Positions 34,560 to 45,530 of a DNA stretch of 64,000 nucleotides are shown here, one piece after another. Below the pieces are notes generated by a model. That model made no database searches. It worked only from the letters and a program-made list of their open reading frames with translations, and was not told the DNA's origin. Each line of letters begins with the position of its first letter. Positions within the stretch are counted from its first letter, which is position 1. This DNA is from Lumnitzera littorea (taxonomy: Eukaryota; Streptophyta; Magnoliopsida; Myrtales; Combretaceae), in contig JAMXBB010000002.1 in the NCBI GenBank assembly GCA_024138015.1, positions 48,193,473-48,257,472 on the forward strand, in the 5' to 3' direction. The translations under genes and the position numbers were made by a program.

Positions 34560-35710
34560 ACCTCGAGGAGCTTGGTTGTCTCCTCTCTCATTATCTTACA
34601 CTACTAGGTTTTGATTATTAGATTGGAGGGTGCTTTGTAAGGGATTTGAAAAAGTTTGAGTATTCTCTAACTCTACAAATAGCATGTAATGCCATACTCT
34701 TATCACAATTAGTGATTTTAATCATCAACTAATTGAATCTATGGACATAATCACTTATTGACTCTCCTTATTTCTGCCTGACTAAAGTTAAGAGCGAAGA
34801 ATCTTTGGTTGGAGATTTGCTAGCTAAAAATATTAGCAAAATTCCTTAGCCAACTAATCAAAAGAAGAGATGGAAGCTACTTGTAGTGATTTAAACCAAT
34901 TGCTAGTAGACTTCCTCAAGGTAGATGGGAAAACTTTGCAAGCAATAACATCAAACAACCTATAAAGCTCTTTCAATGCTCGAAAATTATTCAAATGATC
35001 ATCTAGGTCTTTCTTGCCATCATAAGTGTTGAACTAAGGTAGTCAGACGCTTAGTAGTAAGACCTCATCTACTATGCTTTATACAAAAGGACTTGCCTTT
35101 CTGCCCTTCATATTAACCTCCTTCTTAGAAGTTTTATCCGTTGCTAACTTCCTAAGATACACCTCTAAATCTTGTGGGCTCATGTCTATTGCAGCCTTCT
35201 ATGGTAACCGAGCATTCACATGTTAAATCCTTTTACCTAAAGGTAATTGTAATTACAGTGTCGTAGGAGCATGCAATGGGGTCTACTACTGACAATTTTC
35301 CCCTATTCATGGCTCCCATCCTTACGATTGATCGTTCTCATTGACTATGTGAGCTTTTCTTCATAACTATCATGAGGTCCCTTCTTGGGGCTTTAAATCG
35401 ACTTGTCGTCCCACGTATTGTAAAGAAGGGGTAGAAGAAGAGGTAGCATCTTTTTTGTTTAGCCTCTAACATTACTCTCTATTATTGGCTCAAACCTCTT
35501 AAAGTTCCTTTGCAAATTTACTATACAATGCCTCCAATCATGCTATTTGCGGATTGCCATTCTCTTACCTTGAGTACTCAATCATCTGGTTATGCACTTC
35601 AACTTGGCACACCTTAAGGGTATGTTGTTGTAGTGACAATTATTCTTGAATTGCTCAAGGGGGCTTACTCCATTTGTATCTCTTGACTTCTTGCCATTTT
35701 GTGGTGTTAG
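34560..35710 (-). pseudogene. Gag relic of the Tat-like element
   Basis: Retrotransposon gag homology is clearest at about 35035-34800 on the minus strand: NTYDGKKDLDDHLNNFRALK, then a VIACKVFPSTLRKST..WFKSL block and SISSFD. These match the Retrotrans_gag core (YDGk.DP.dHl..f, then aFp.tL.g.a..Wf). The N-terminal part to 35710 is the expected spacer with many stops. Gag would assemble particles in the cytoplasm; this copy cannot, as at least ten in-frame stops interrupt it. Confidence 0.6.
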
Positions 35711-35727
35711 AAATGGATAGTGTCAAT

Positions 35728-36369
35728 TGTTGATCTCAAAATTTGGTATAAAGTATATAATGAACTTAAGGATCTTAACAACTCTATAAAACAAAAAAAG
35801 ATCAAGCTAAGGGGGTGTTAGGATGACCCAAGCATTGCTACTTTGATGCTTATGTAAAAGGTATATGGAAAGAAGATAAGGATAAGAATAAAAGTAGTAG
35901 AGTGTCCAAAAGATCCCCTTACCTGTTATCCAACCTCCTTCTATAGCCATGGGACAATTTGAACATGGTAATCATTGACTCCAAACCTAACACGTGTGCT
36001 TGATTCAAATTTAGGACCACTCTACAATTTTGGGGAATGTAGCTAACGTTATGGTGGTTGTTGAGTGGTTATCTAGACAAAGGAGCTAACTATTCATGCT
36101 TGTTATTAGAATTTGAACCTCTTAGATCTAACAGTGTCAAAATTCGATCCATGGGTGGTTATTCTAAGTTAAGGAAAGTCATCTTGACCTACTCTAGTTA
36201 AGTTTTATCTATAAGCATTCAAGTTGCTAGTCTTCCCAAATTGACCAACGTATATAGCGAGACCTAAAAGAGGTTGGAAGCAAAAGAATGTAGAGACCTG
36301 ATCGGGTAACAAGTTGGGAGCAACTCTAAGTAGATAAGTTCATGTCGTTAGGAAAAAACTCTATCAACA
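35728..36369 (-). repeat. 5' LTR of the nested Tat-like element
   Basis: 642 bp, plus-strand TGTTGATCTC... to ...CTATCAACA, colinear with 26913-27554. On the minus strand the LTR is followed by ATTGACACTATCC, the presumed primer-site area; I cannot name the tRNA. Confidence 0.75.
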
Positions 36370-36623
36370 GTTAGTAACAATAAGTGGATTCTAAATCATA
36401 TATTTCTATAAATAATGATATATTATTGAAGATTGAAAAAGAAGGTTTTCAACCAAATTTTTAGATATCTCATTTTTTAAAATATTGGCAACGACACTAG
36501 CTGTCTCAAAATAAGCTTGAACTTTAATCTTTTTATTCTTTTTATTAATACCGGTATTACCATACTTCACATCAACATCCATGACATAATTTACAATAAC
36601 TTAATGGACTACAAGTGTGAACA
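36370..36623 (+). repeat. Concatemer LTR 4, right part
   Basis: GTTAGTAACAATAAGTGG... continues the LTR broken at 26912 and ends GTGTGAACA, then ATTAT. It lines up with 24315-24570 of LTR 2. Confidence 0.7.
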
Positions 36624-36628
36624 ATTAT
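36624..36628. repeat. Target-site duplication ATTAT, right copy
   Basis: Same five bases as 22898-22902, directly after the last LTR end. Confidence 0.65.
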
Positions 36629-36844
36629 GCTATTACTTCTCCATTTCATTTCTTTTCTTCTCTCAATTTATCCTAAATGAACCTCATGTGGGCATTGTTA
36701 TTTCTTGGGAAATATTAAAATCTATTTTGTCAATAAAGACTTTTCGAGTGACGATGTTGCTCTTAACTTTGTGTGGATGATTTCTAAGTTCGTTTTCATG
36801 ATATTTCTTGAGCAGTGGGATTTCTTTAGATTCATTAAGCCATC

Positions 36845-37215
36845 TTATTTATGTAAATTATAAACAACGAACAACTGTGAAGACATTTTTTGATTGTGAG
36901 AAGTGGAATTAACTTCCATCCAGCTTCATGTCCTGCTAATTAAACACTTTTACCATTACAATCGACACTTGAAAATGCTATTGGAAAATTGACAGTAATC
37001 ATCTTCGACCAAGACAAGGAAGGCAGTGAAACAATAAGCCCTTGCAAGTTTATCTTTTTTAGAATCTAAATGGTATTGTTCTACTGGTTCACGATCTCGT
37101 ACATCTCATCTAAGAAATAGCTATTCTGGAAGGAAAGGGATTGCTTATGTTTCTGCATTTGTCGGCACAAGCAGTAACTTGAGTAATTATGTATAGTGTA
37201 CATAGAAGAAGGACA
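36845..37215 (-). pseudogene. WAK galacturonan-binding exon relic, probably WAKL1 exon 1
   Basis: The plus-strand text runs parallel to 41865-42250 of WAKL2: 'cgaacaactgtgaagacatt', 'tttgtgagaag.tgaatt', 'cacttgaaaa.g.tattggaaaattgac', 'ctcgtac', then a GT..ACATA stretch. It therefore encodes, on the minus strand, the first half of the extracellular GUB_WAK domain, but with frameshifts and stops throughout. The second half of the exon is deleted or unrecognisable. It lies on the same strand and on the 5' side of the kinase/EGF exons at 18067-19162, separated by the concatemer insertion. The simplest reading is one gene split by insertions; a separate third WAKL copy is the alternative. Confidence 0.65.
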
Positions 37216-39516
37216 AAACTAAAGATCGTGGAAACTCCTCATTTACTTCAATACCATGTCTTTGATTTTCTTTAGAAGATTAATTAAACCTATGGCTTTA
37301 AACTATGTAAAATATGTACTTGGCAGATGATATTTTCTTTCTTCTTGATATTCCAACTACTCTTTTAACATGGCGTGAACAGAATTATTCAACGTATCAA
37401 ACACATAAACGTCTCCATTGCGGGGCCTAAATAGTTTTGATCAAGTATAATGCCACTATCTTGTTTTGACTATAAACAAACCTGCATTATAATAAGATGA
37501 TTATTATTCAATGACTCTTTCAAAAGGAACTTCAAGCCAAAAGTCAGTAGGAAATAATTAATACTTCATTATTGTTGGACATAGTGAATGAATACAGTTG
37601 ATGAATATTCATAGTGAACGGTAACAATTTTATCGATAAGCAGGTTTTTATTATTTATAATAGATCAGTTGAACATGCTGCAGCATAACAACTTTTAGAA
37701 TTTTCAATGATTTTGAATGCATGTAAAAATACTTTCTTCAGATTGTTTTTACAATTATAATCGACCGTGACTTCAATTAATCATAAAGAGAACTCGTAAT
37801 TCTACATTAAGGAAAGTGGAACCTTTACATGTCTCGCAACGGCGTTTTATTCCCAATGATAACAGCCTTTAAGCAAATTTTCCAAACGTTGATGTTGTTT
37901 TCAAAGTTTCTAGTACTTTAATTTGGTTTGAAGTTTCTCGTGACATTGAATTTTTTCAGTAGTGCTAGTTGAAACAAGATACCTGTCTGAAAAAGGCATT
38001 TGTAAAATACATGGAAATATGTTTATTGACTTGAGCCGTGATATTCCAACATGGACCAAAAAGCATTGCTACACCACCATAAGAGAAGAAAGCTTCTAAA
38101 TAAGAAAATGTTAACTATGTTCCCTGAACTCTTATTACTGTTAAAGATACTAGTCTTTTAATTAGATGGACTAAGTTTAAATTTTCCTTCCCATATTGCA
38201 ATAAAAAAAAAAAAATGAGGAAACTTATTAAACATTTTCATGAGATATGCAATCAATGTTAGAAACCCTACTTAATAAAAGCCTAGGCATCCCATTAAGG
38301 CACTAACATATTAATGCTAATGGCTGGCACCAAACCTGTTAGCTTAATCTTTTATATTAGCTTATTTATTAGATGGTTGTGAGTAAAAGCAAAGGTTCCA
38401 TAGAAAACCGGGCTTTTTACCATCTTTGTTTATTGGTGTACTTCAATTGTGGGACTGCTCGTTTGTATACCTACTTGTATTTGGTTCTATTTTGAACCCA
38501 AATCATAACAAAATCCACAATTTTTATTTGGTTTAGTTTGTAAAAGCTTTAGTTTATTTTAGAAATGCTCTCAAATTATTTTCAAACCAATAGTTTGGTA
38601 TGATTCAGAAAATGTAAGAAACTAAGACCAATCATGTCCAGCCTAAATTAAGCTAGCATTAAATTTACTTCTCTATACACACACAAACACACACATATAT
38701 ATATATATATATATATTTATATTTATGTGTGTGTAAGCACCTAGATAGATTTGGTTTTTTAGAAATTGGAAATTCAAGATATTTTTCATTATTGAACAAA
38801 GCAAGACAACTGGACACATTAGAGCAAAAGAGAAAGTCATTTTATTTTTATTATCCATGAGGGTGTACTTAAACCAATTTGAAACCTTTAGTCCAGGGGG
38901 CCAATTTGAAATCTGTATGAGTAGTGGCTTTACACAGTAATTCAACAATAGGCATCTAATTATTTGTATGATTGATGGTACATTTTATATTTATAAATCA
39001 CAAATTGTGAAGTGCCAATATATAACAGTAATGTGGTTACAGAAAGACTAGACGGTTTTAGACAGCATCAAATCACCATGCGTTGAAGCATAATGTTAGG
39101 TCCTAACATCATCATATCATCACTAATTGCTTGTCATGAAAAGTTTGCAATTCACGTAACAATGAGTTTTTTTCAGATGGAAATCAAACTTCATAAGATT
39201 GATCTTTTCTCTGTTTGGGAAAACTTGTTTACTAAATATCATTTGGAGTTCTATACATCACTGATAGAAATGGCTGAAAAGAATTTGATGCAATGTCATA
39301 TTCTTTACATTTTATTTAGGCATTCTATGAGAAATGTCCTCCATTCATTTTATTAGCCCCCTTTTTGTAATGGATGAAGAATTGCTCCATCAATCGGTTA
39401 CATAGCCATAGAAACATGAAAATCGAAAACAACTTGAAATAAGACGAACAAATGAAATGTCATAATGGACACTAATAGACAACGTGATAATGGAACGTGA
39501 AGCACATGCCTCATCA
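37216..39516. other. Intergenic DNA downstream of WAKL2
   Basis: No gene recognised. An AC-then-AT microsatellite is at 38679-38733. The short frames near 38673-38948 and 39093-39356 have no family resemblance. The 3' untranslated region and poly(A) site of WAKL2 should lie in the right part, but I cannot place them. Confidence 0.4.
38679..38733. repeat. Compound AC/AT microsatellite
   Basis: ACACACACAAACACACAC, then an AT run of about 20, then TTTATATTTATGTGTGTGT. The AC and GT ends are complementary, so the tract can fold on itself. Confidence 0.85.
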
Positions 39517-42295
39517 TCATGTTCCACTAGATAAGAGCGGCTCAACATCTGACAGGGAAACCACATCAGCATCTTGTTGCAGGACTCCAGATGTAGAGGC
39601 AGCAAGATGATTTTGAATTACCTCACCCTCTTTAAGGTTCTGCTGGATCTGAGATGAGTCTCCAACCCTTTTTATCCCTTCCAACTCCATTACCACTTCT
39701 TTCATTGTAGGCCGATTCCTTCCATTCAAATACAAGCATCTCTCTGCAAGCTTGGCAACGTTTACAATTTCTTCTTCCTTACCTTGTTGTGCAACTTCTA
39801 CATTGAGAATATCAAATAGATGACCTTCTCCAACAGAAAGGATAAAATAGGTTGCTAGGCTTCTACCTTCCTCAGCTCTTAGTGAAGAGATAGGCTTTTG
39901 CCCCGTCAAAAGTTCAACTAGTACCACTCCAAAACTGTATACGTCACTCTTGTCCGTGAATTGGCTTGATTGGAAGTACACTGGATCCAGGTATCCAAAA
40001 GTTCCTTGTACTAATGTGGTCACATGAGTTTGATCAAGAGAAACTGATTTTGATGTCCCAAAGTCTGCTACTTTTGCCCTTTACTTTTCATCCAACAGTA
40101 TGTTGGTAGACTTGATATCTCGATGATATATGGGTACTGACGCTGCTGAATGCAAGTAGAAAAGTGCACCTGCAATTTCAGTTGCAAGTTCTAATCGCAT
40201 CTCCCATGACACTGGGATCTCCTTGTTTGAATCATGAAGATAACCATAGAGAGTTCCGTTTGGGATGAACTCATATACAAGAAGAGGAATCTCAGTCTCC
40301 AAACAACATCCTAATAATTTTACAATATTTCTATGATTAATCTGTGATAGTATTATTACTTCATTTATAATCTGTTCAACTTTCCCCGCATCTACAACTA
40401 CAGCTTTCTTTATGGCAACTATTTTTCCATCAGCTAACATTCCTTTAAATACAGTTGCTTGGCCGCCTTTTCCTAGAATTCTACTCTCATTGAAGTTGTC
40501 GGTAGCTTTTTGCAACTCCTTTTGGTTAAATAATTTGCTTTTCTCAACACTTCCTTCAGGTGAAGATAGTTGTTGTTGCAACAAGAGACCTCCATTCCGC
40601 TTAAAATATTTCTCTCTAAGCTTCTTTTCTTTTCGTTTCTTGATGATTTTGTATAACCACCATATCCCGAAAAGCAAGAGAAGTGCCCCTATACCAGATC
40701 CAATACCTGCATAATAAAATATGCATGACATTAACAAGAAACAAACTGAATACAAGGTAAGAGGATAAGTCAAAATTATATATGCTCTTTTGAGCATGTT
40801 TCCGTTTTTAATGATCTCTTTTGTTTATTTATTTTAGTTAATGATCCATAGGCATACATTGACTGAACATTAATCTTCTAGTTAATTTCTTTATACTAGT
40901 GCTACGGTCACAAACCCATCATCGCGAATTTCAACTTCCTTCTTCCATCCACACAGTGAAAGTACCCTGGCTTATTCACACACATCATCCCGTTACAAAT
41001 GTTGCTTTGTTCTTCACATTCATCAATATCTGATTTAAGAATGATGCATAAATTAGTCAATCATCCATCATGAACACAATATTCTTTCAAACTGTGGAAA
41101 ATGGAAACACAATTTTGATCATGAATGGGAGAACAGATATAGAGCATAGACACTAATAAACCTAGGTGCTCCTTGATAGCCTTTATCCCTTTGTATGAAG
41201 AAACAAGAAAAATAAATGGTATAAGAAATGACAACATATACATTAGATGAGTACAAGAGATTGTTTCTCATTCAAATCAAAATTGATAGGTTATAGAATC
41301 ATGTTATTCCTGGTGCTTACTAACATGAGCAATGGTCTGACCTCTGAAAAGAAAAGAATTTTTTCAATAGAAAGCCAGGAGATTTTACCTCGACATCCAT
41401 TATTTCCAAGATAGGGGTTGCCCCGATAACCACTAAAACAGTTACACTGCAAAAATGGCATTATGATGTCATATGAAATTAAGCTGTCTGTATCGCACAT
41501 ATAGTTAGTATCGCCATTATGCATGTAGCGGTCGTACAGAGACCTTCCTAGTTCAGTAGCATTTGAAATTCCCCATTCCAGTAATACAGGGACAAACTCA
41601 TTGATTTTCAAGGCTTCCAAATCCATGGTCGACGCTTGAAACAACGTCTCATCTGCTAGGAATGCATAGTTACATTGCTGGTCATCCATTGCTGTTACAT
41701 TTTTGGAACTACTGAAATGCACGCTGAAAGCCTTAAGACCAAATGGAATTGTGGTTTGACAGCAATTGTCGAAACCAGAACATGTACTGTATCTGCTGAA
41801 GTTACCTCCCTTACACTTGAGCTTACATCCAACAAGGGCATACTCTGTAGTGTTCAACAAAGCATTGATATCACAACCAACTGCCGCAAAGACATTCCTT
41901 GTTTGTGAGAAGATGAATTGGCTTCCTTCTAGGATCACAGACGTGTTTGTCACTTTACCAGTGCAGCTGGCACTTGAAAACGTTATTGGAAAATTGACCC
42001 TAATCATTCCATTACTCCTATGTGAATATTTAAAGTTTGGAAGTGAAACATTAAGCACCTGCAAGTTGATCTTCTTTAGGAAGGGGGTGGTATTATTACG
42101 CCGGCACTCAATCTCGTACCAGTTATCTAAGAAACATCCACTTCCGATTTCAAAAGGAAACGGAATTTGTATGTTTCCGCAAAATTCTTGACAATTGGGC
42201 TTTGCCAACTTAGGAGATGAAGCATCTGCTTTAAAAACTAGTGTACATAAAATAAGAAAACTAAGGATGTATGAAACAGATTTCTTCTTGGCCAT
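39517..42295 (-). CDS. WAKL2: wall-associated-kinase-like receptor, three exons, one in-frame stop
   Basis: Receptor kinase expected in the plasma membrane, binding pectin and phosphorylating Ser/Thr in the cytosol. Exons on the minus strand are 42295-41389, 41029-40916 and 40706-39517; all have GT/AG borders and phase 1, giving 736 codons. Residues 1-25 are a signal peptide (MAKKKSVSYILSFLILCTL), about 34-300 a Cys-rich GUB_WAK region, 303-340 an EGF-Ca exon (DIDEC; Cys 307, 314, 319, 328), and 341-362 a membrane helix with a basic stop. The kinase starts near 418 (GKGGQATVFKG, K440, E456, HRD 535-537, N542). Codon 549 is TAA (40081-40083) where the paralogue has Tyr, seven codons before DFG 555-557. 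The rest of the kinase reads on in frame to 39517. It may be a pseudogene, a null allele or a base error. Confidence 0.85.
40081..40083 (-). other. Premature stop in the WAKL2 kinase domain
   Basis: LLDEK is followed by TAA, then RAKVADFG. WAKL1 at the same position has TAC (NEKYQASVVDFG). One base change, C to A, explains it. The truncated product would keep HRD but lack DFG, activation segment and C-lobe. Confidence 0.8.
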
Positions 42296-45219
42296 GTCTA
42301 TGACAGAGTAAACCTAGAGCTAGAGGGAAAATTGTTTTCAGGTATTGTTAATCTGAAGCAATAGTGGTGTTGCTTATTTATTTGTTTATGAGACTGCTAC
42401 TTACCGTTTCTTTCAAATGTACAAGTGATGATGTTTCGTAGAACGAAGTAAAATTTCAACGTGACGACGTTTGACACCATAGTAGCATAAGGGAATAAAG
42501 ATGACATAAGAACTTATTTTAAGACTACGTACTAGGATGTTTAACCTTTTTCTGTTTGCTAAACCAATTTAGATTAAGCTTTTTAAGCATGTTATCAGTC
42601 TTATGCTATGCCAGCATGTCAGATCGGCATCGTGGTTGCTATATCAGTGCTTTCTTCTTTCTTTTCTTTTTCTTTTTTTTTTTTTTAAATTTTAAACCAA
42701 AATAAATAAATAAAAACAGAGGATAACTTAGTTGATGTGAATATACTTAATTGAAATAGAGACGATCAGTCTTTGATACAAACATAAACGTAATCAACTT
42801 TTAATATAGTTAGAAACCTTTTCTAGAACCAATGGGATAAAATATTTTTTGTGCTGAATCATTCATTGGATTAAAGGGAGGAAAAAAAACAAGAAGCTAC
42901 TAATTTATCTTTTAATTTGGCCGCCTAAATTGAAGTCTTCAGGAAGGAATGGTAGCGAAACGGCATTACCAGACTGAAAATTCTTTCATACTAAAGATCA
43001 TGAATTCTACGTTGAAAAGGAAAATTATCGGATGTTTTCGTAAAAACCAGAGTTGGAAAAGACTTGAAGAGTTTTAAGATATATAGTTATTACTTACAAA
43101 GACTGGCATTGGGAATTTGTAGAACTAGGAAAGTGCACCGGGGAGGGCGGGTGTTTTCCTAGCTTTTTGTGGAGACAGCTTGATTAATTAGTCGCAAATC
43201 AACTAAGCTCTCGAACTAACTATTATTCAATTTCTAACACCCCAAAATTCAAGGTGTGACAACTTGTCGGGTGTTCCTAATATCTATCGACACGTCAAGC
43301 TCTATTTATCCCACTACATTATCTAAAATTATCTATATGATTTCTAAAAAGATATAATTAGCAAACTTTACGATTTAATATAATTTGAATGACTTACAAA
43401 CAAATCACTATAACTACAAATATAATATGAATTTGAACTAGAGTCTACACCTTTAACTTTTAGTAATAAACATGGTCATCATCGTAATAATAATAGTAGT
43501 AACCACTCATTCTATCCCTAAGATAGCAATAATCATTTCTATGCTAATCAAATCTAGTAAACTTACCTAACTAATTTGTAGTTGAAAAAAAAAAAATAAA
43601 GATATATATATATATATCCCTGAGGAGTGAGCTAATGCCCAACACATTTATATAGCAACCATATATGCACGACAAACAATTCATCTCACATGCATAAATG
43701 CAGATAAATAAATCATGTAGTTGTTTATTATCTTTCCATTTAAGTCCAACAAACAATACAGTCCTGACGTTCCAAGACTTGGAGTAATTAACAACCCCTC
43801 ATATGCAATATATATAATACATATTATGTATTGAGAATTGCTATTTTGAGCCCCAATACTTGTAATTCCCTAAATCTACTCGTATCATGTCGATATGTAA
43901 TTCTACTATGAACAACACCATATATCGATCGCCTCTATAGCATTTAGGTCGAGCCAAGTACATATAGCAAGTATTTATAGGCTAGATAGTTCTTAAATCC
44001 ATTTATTTAATTTTATTTTAACCTAACACGCACAAAATCGATTTTATTACATGTATAAGTTATTGGCAAGGTTATATATATATATATATATATATTATAA
44101 TTAAAATAAGATATTGTACAACATATAATATAGTAGGATAAGTTGTTTAAGTTATGACATATGACTATTATGTATATTACTCAACTAAGACAAGTAATTA
44201 TATATATATTTATGATTAAAGTAGTACTTATATAGTATGTATCATAATTCTTATTTTATAAACGGTAGATCTTATAGAAAATAATTATTTAATAGAATAT
44301 ATATAATAGAAAATAATTGAATTGTAAAAATAGAATTTATATGCATAAATAAGAATCAATATTTATTAGCTTATGTTGTTAATACAAAGCAATTAATAAA
44401 AATATTTAATTAATTAATTATTTTATTTATTTATTTTAATGATAGATTGTGAAGTATCCTCAAAATTAGTTGTAACATCTCTTAATATTTGCATAAAACA
44501 CTCTTTAAAGAAACATCCTTTTCTCCAATGAATCAAACAACTTTATTTAATCACTTCAAGATCAAAACTTTATAATAATACTAGAAAGAAGACAATATGA
44601 TTTACTTGATTATATGTTAGTTCACTACACCATACTTGTATGCTCACAAGTTCTGTAAAACTGTAACCCAAATATTTGATTTTTAATCAATTACATAGAA
44701 AAATCCATTGTAAACGCTTGAAATATCAAACTTACCAAGAATCCTATATAAAATGAGCTCCCCTTTATTTATTTATTTTCCATCTCTAAGTTCCTAGTGG
44801 GAAAAACATCATTCAAGACACTAAGTCGATGAAGAGAGTAAGAAACTCTTTAGGAAGGGAAATGAAATATTTAATAGTACGGGAGAGATTAGAGGAGATT
44901 TAAATATATATATTTAAGGTTTTAAATAATTTGGGTGGCTATGGAATCTAGAAATATATTCTTTTAAAAGATTTGTTGTCAGACTTATTTATTTATTAAT
45001 AATAATATTATTATTATATATTTTTTGGTGTTTACACAATTATTTTGAATTAAAATTAGGATTTTATTTTTGTAATTCGTCTAGAATTAATATGTCTAGC
45101 TAAACCTTTTTAGTATAAAGTAATAACTATAAAGTCCAAAGCAAATCTATATAGTTAAGCTTTAAGGTTCTAGATCAACTTCTTGTATCGTTATTTTTTT
45201 CCTATCCATTTAAGTCATC
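42296..45219. other. WAKL2 upstream region, with a possible LTR relic
   Basis: The first about 110 bases upstream of the WAKL2 ATG would be 5' untranslated region and promoter. A minus-strand AAACAAATAAATAAGC about 75-90 bases upstream is the only TATA-like stretch I see. A phrase at 43235-43262 ('taacaccccaaaattcaagg') resembles the end of a Ty3-gypsy LTR, and 44455-44490 a matching far end, but without a second copy I do not call an element. TA microsatellites are at 43600-43617 and 44068-44095. Confidence 0.3.
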
Positions 45220-45530
45220 TACGGGATGGAATTTAGTTAAAGTCGAAGTCCATAAATGGAAGTAGTATGAATTAATATAAAACCTACACTAGATCTACAT
45301 GCAACCACTAAATCAGACAATTACGGTATTGACAGATGTGATAATATTATATTTTATTCCGATCTTATACTATATATATATGTATATTTTATATTTTTTT
45401 GATAGGAAAATGTATTGGCTTAGATAATACAAATAAGTTATTTCCAGTGAAAGAATTACATAGAAAAAAAGACCAGGGTTAAAGAAAGGCCAATGTACGC
45501 GAGCCCAAGCCTTTTCACGTTCCAGAGCAG
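45220..45530. repeat. Intergenic segment shared with 17560-17890
   Basis: Second copy of the segment described at 17560-17890, same orientation. Ends in GCGAGCCCAAGCCTTTTCAC, close to GCGAGTCCAAGCCTTTTCGC in the first copy. Confidence 0.6.

Larger units (their letters stand above)
26913..36369 (-). mobile_element. Tat-like Ty3-gypsy element nested in concatemer LTR 4
   Basis: Two LTRs of exactly 642 bp (26913-27554 and 35728-36369) with TG...CA-type ends flank, on the minus strand, gag (about 35060-34700), protease, RT, RNase H and a truncated zinc-finger start of integrase. A repeat-bearing spacer and an ORF relic on the opposite strand follow. The flanks ATTGG (26908-26912) and GTTAG (36370-36374) fit a decayed ATTAG duplication, which is what the unbroken LTRs have at that site (TTATTAGTAAC). 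The integrase core is missing and all ORFs carry stops, so it is dead. Order gag-PR-RT-RH-INT and the antisense ORF place it in the Tat/Ogre lineage. Confidence 0.75.
22903..36623 (+). mobile_element. Tandem concatemer of a small LTR retrotransposon, (LTR-internal)x3-LTR
   Basis: A unit of about 1.28 kb recurs head to tail: LTRs begin at 22903, about 24189, 25475 and 26756. Each LTR is 380-406 bp, starts TGTTA, ends ..TAACA, and is followed by a TTGGTGCTTTCG-type primer site and an about 880 bp internal region with one degraded ORF. A purine-rich tract (AGGTAGGGGAGAAA) comes before the next LTR. Only the outermost ends carry the ATTAT duplication. The fourth LTR is split by a 9.46 kb Tat-like element at 26913-36369 and resumes at 36370. 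The short internal region makes it a non-autonomous TRIM/TR-GAG-like element. Confidence 0.75.

Noticed and set aside
40412..40714. A 100-codon plus-strand frame
   Set aside because: Shadow of the WAKL2 membrane helix and kinase start on the minus strand.
41675..42191. Two plus-strand open frames (77 and 141 codons)
   Set aside because: Both lie opposite WAKL2 exon 1, which has signal peptide, Cys pattern and splice sites; these are shadows.
43230..44490. A complete solo LTR upstream of WAKL2
   Set aside because: Only end-like phrases are seen; there is no second copy, target duplication or clear boundary.
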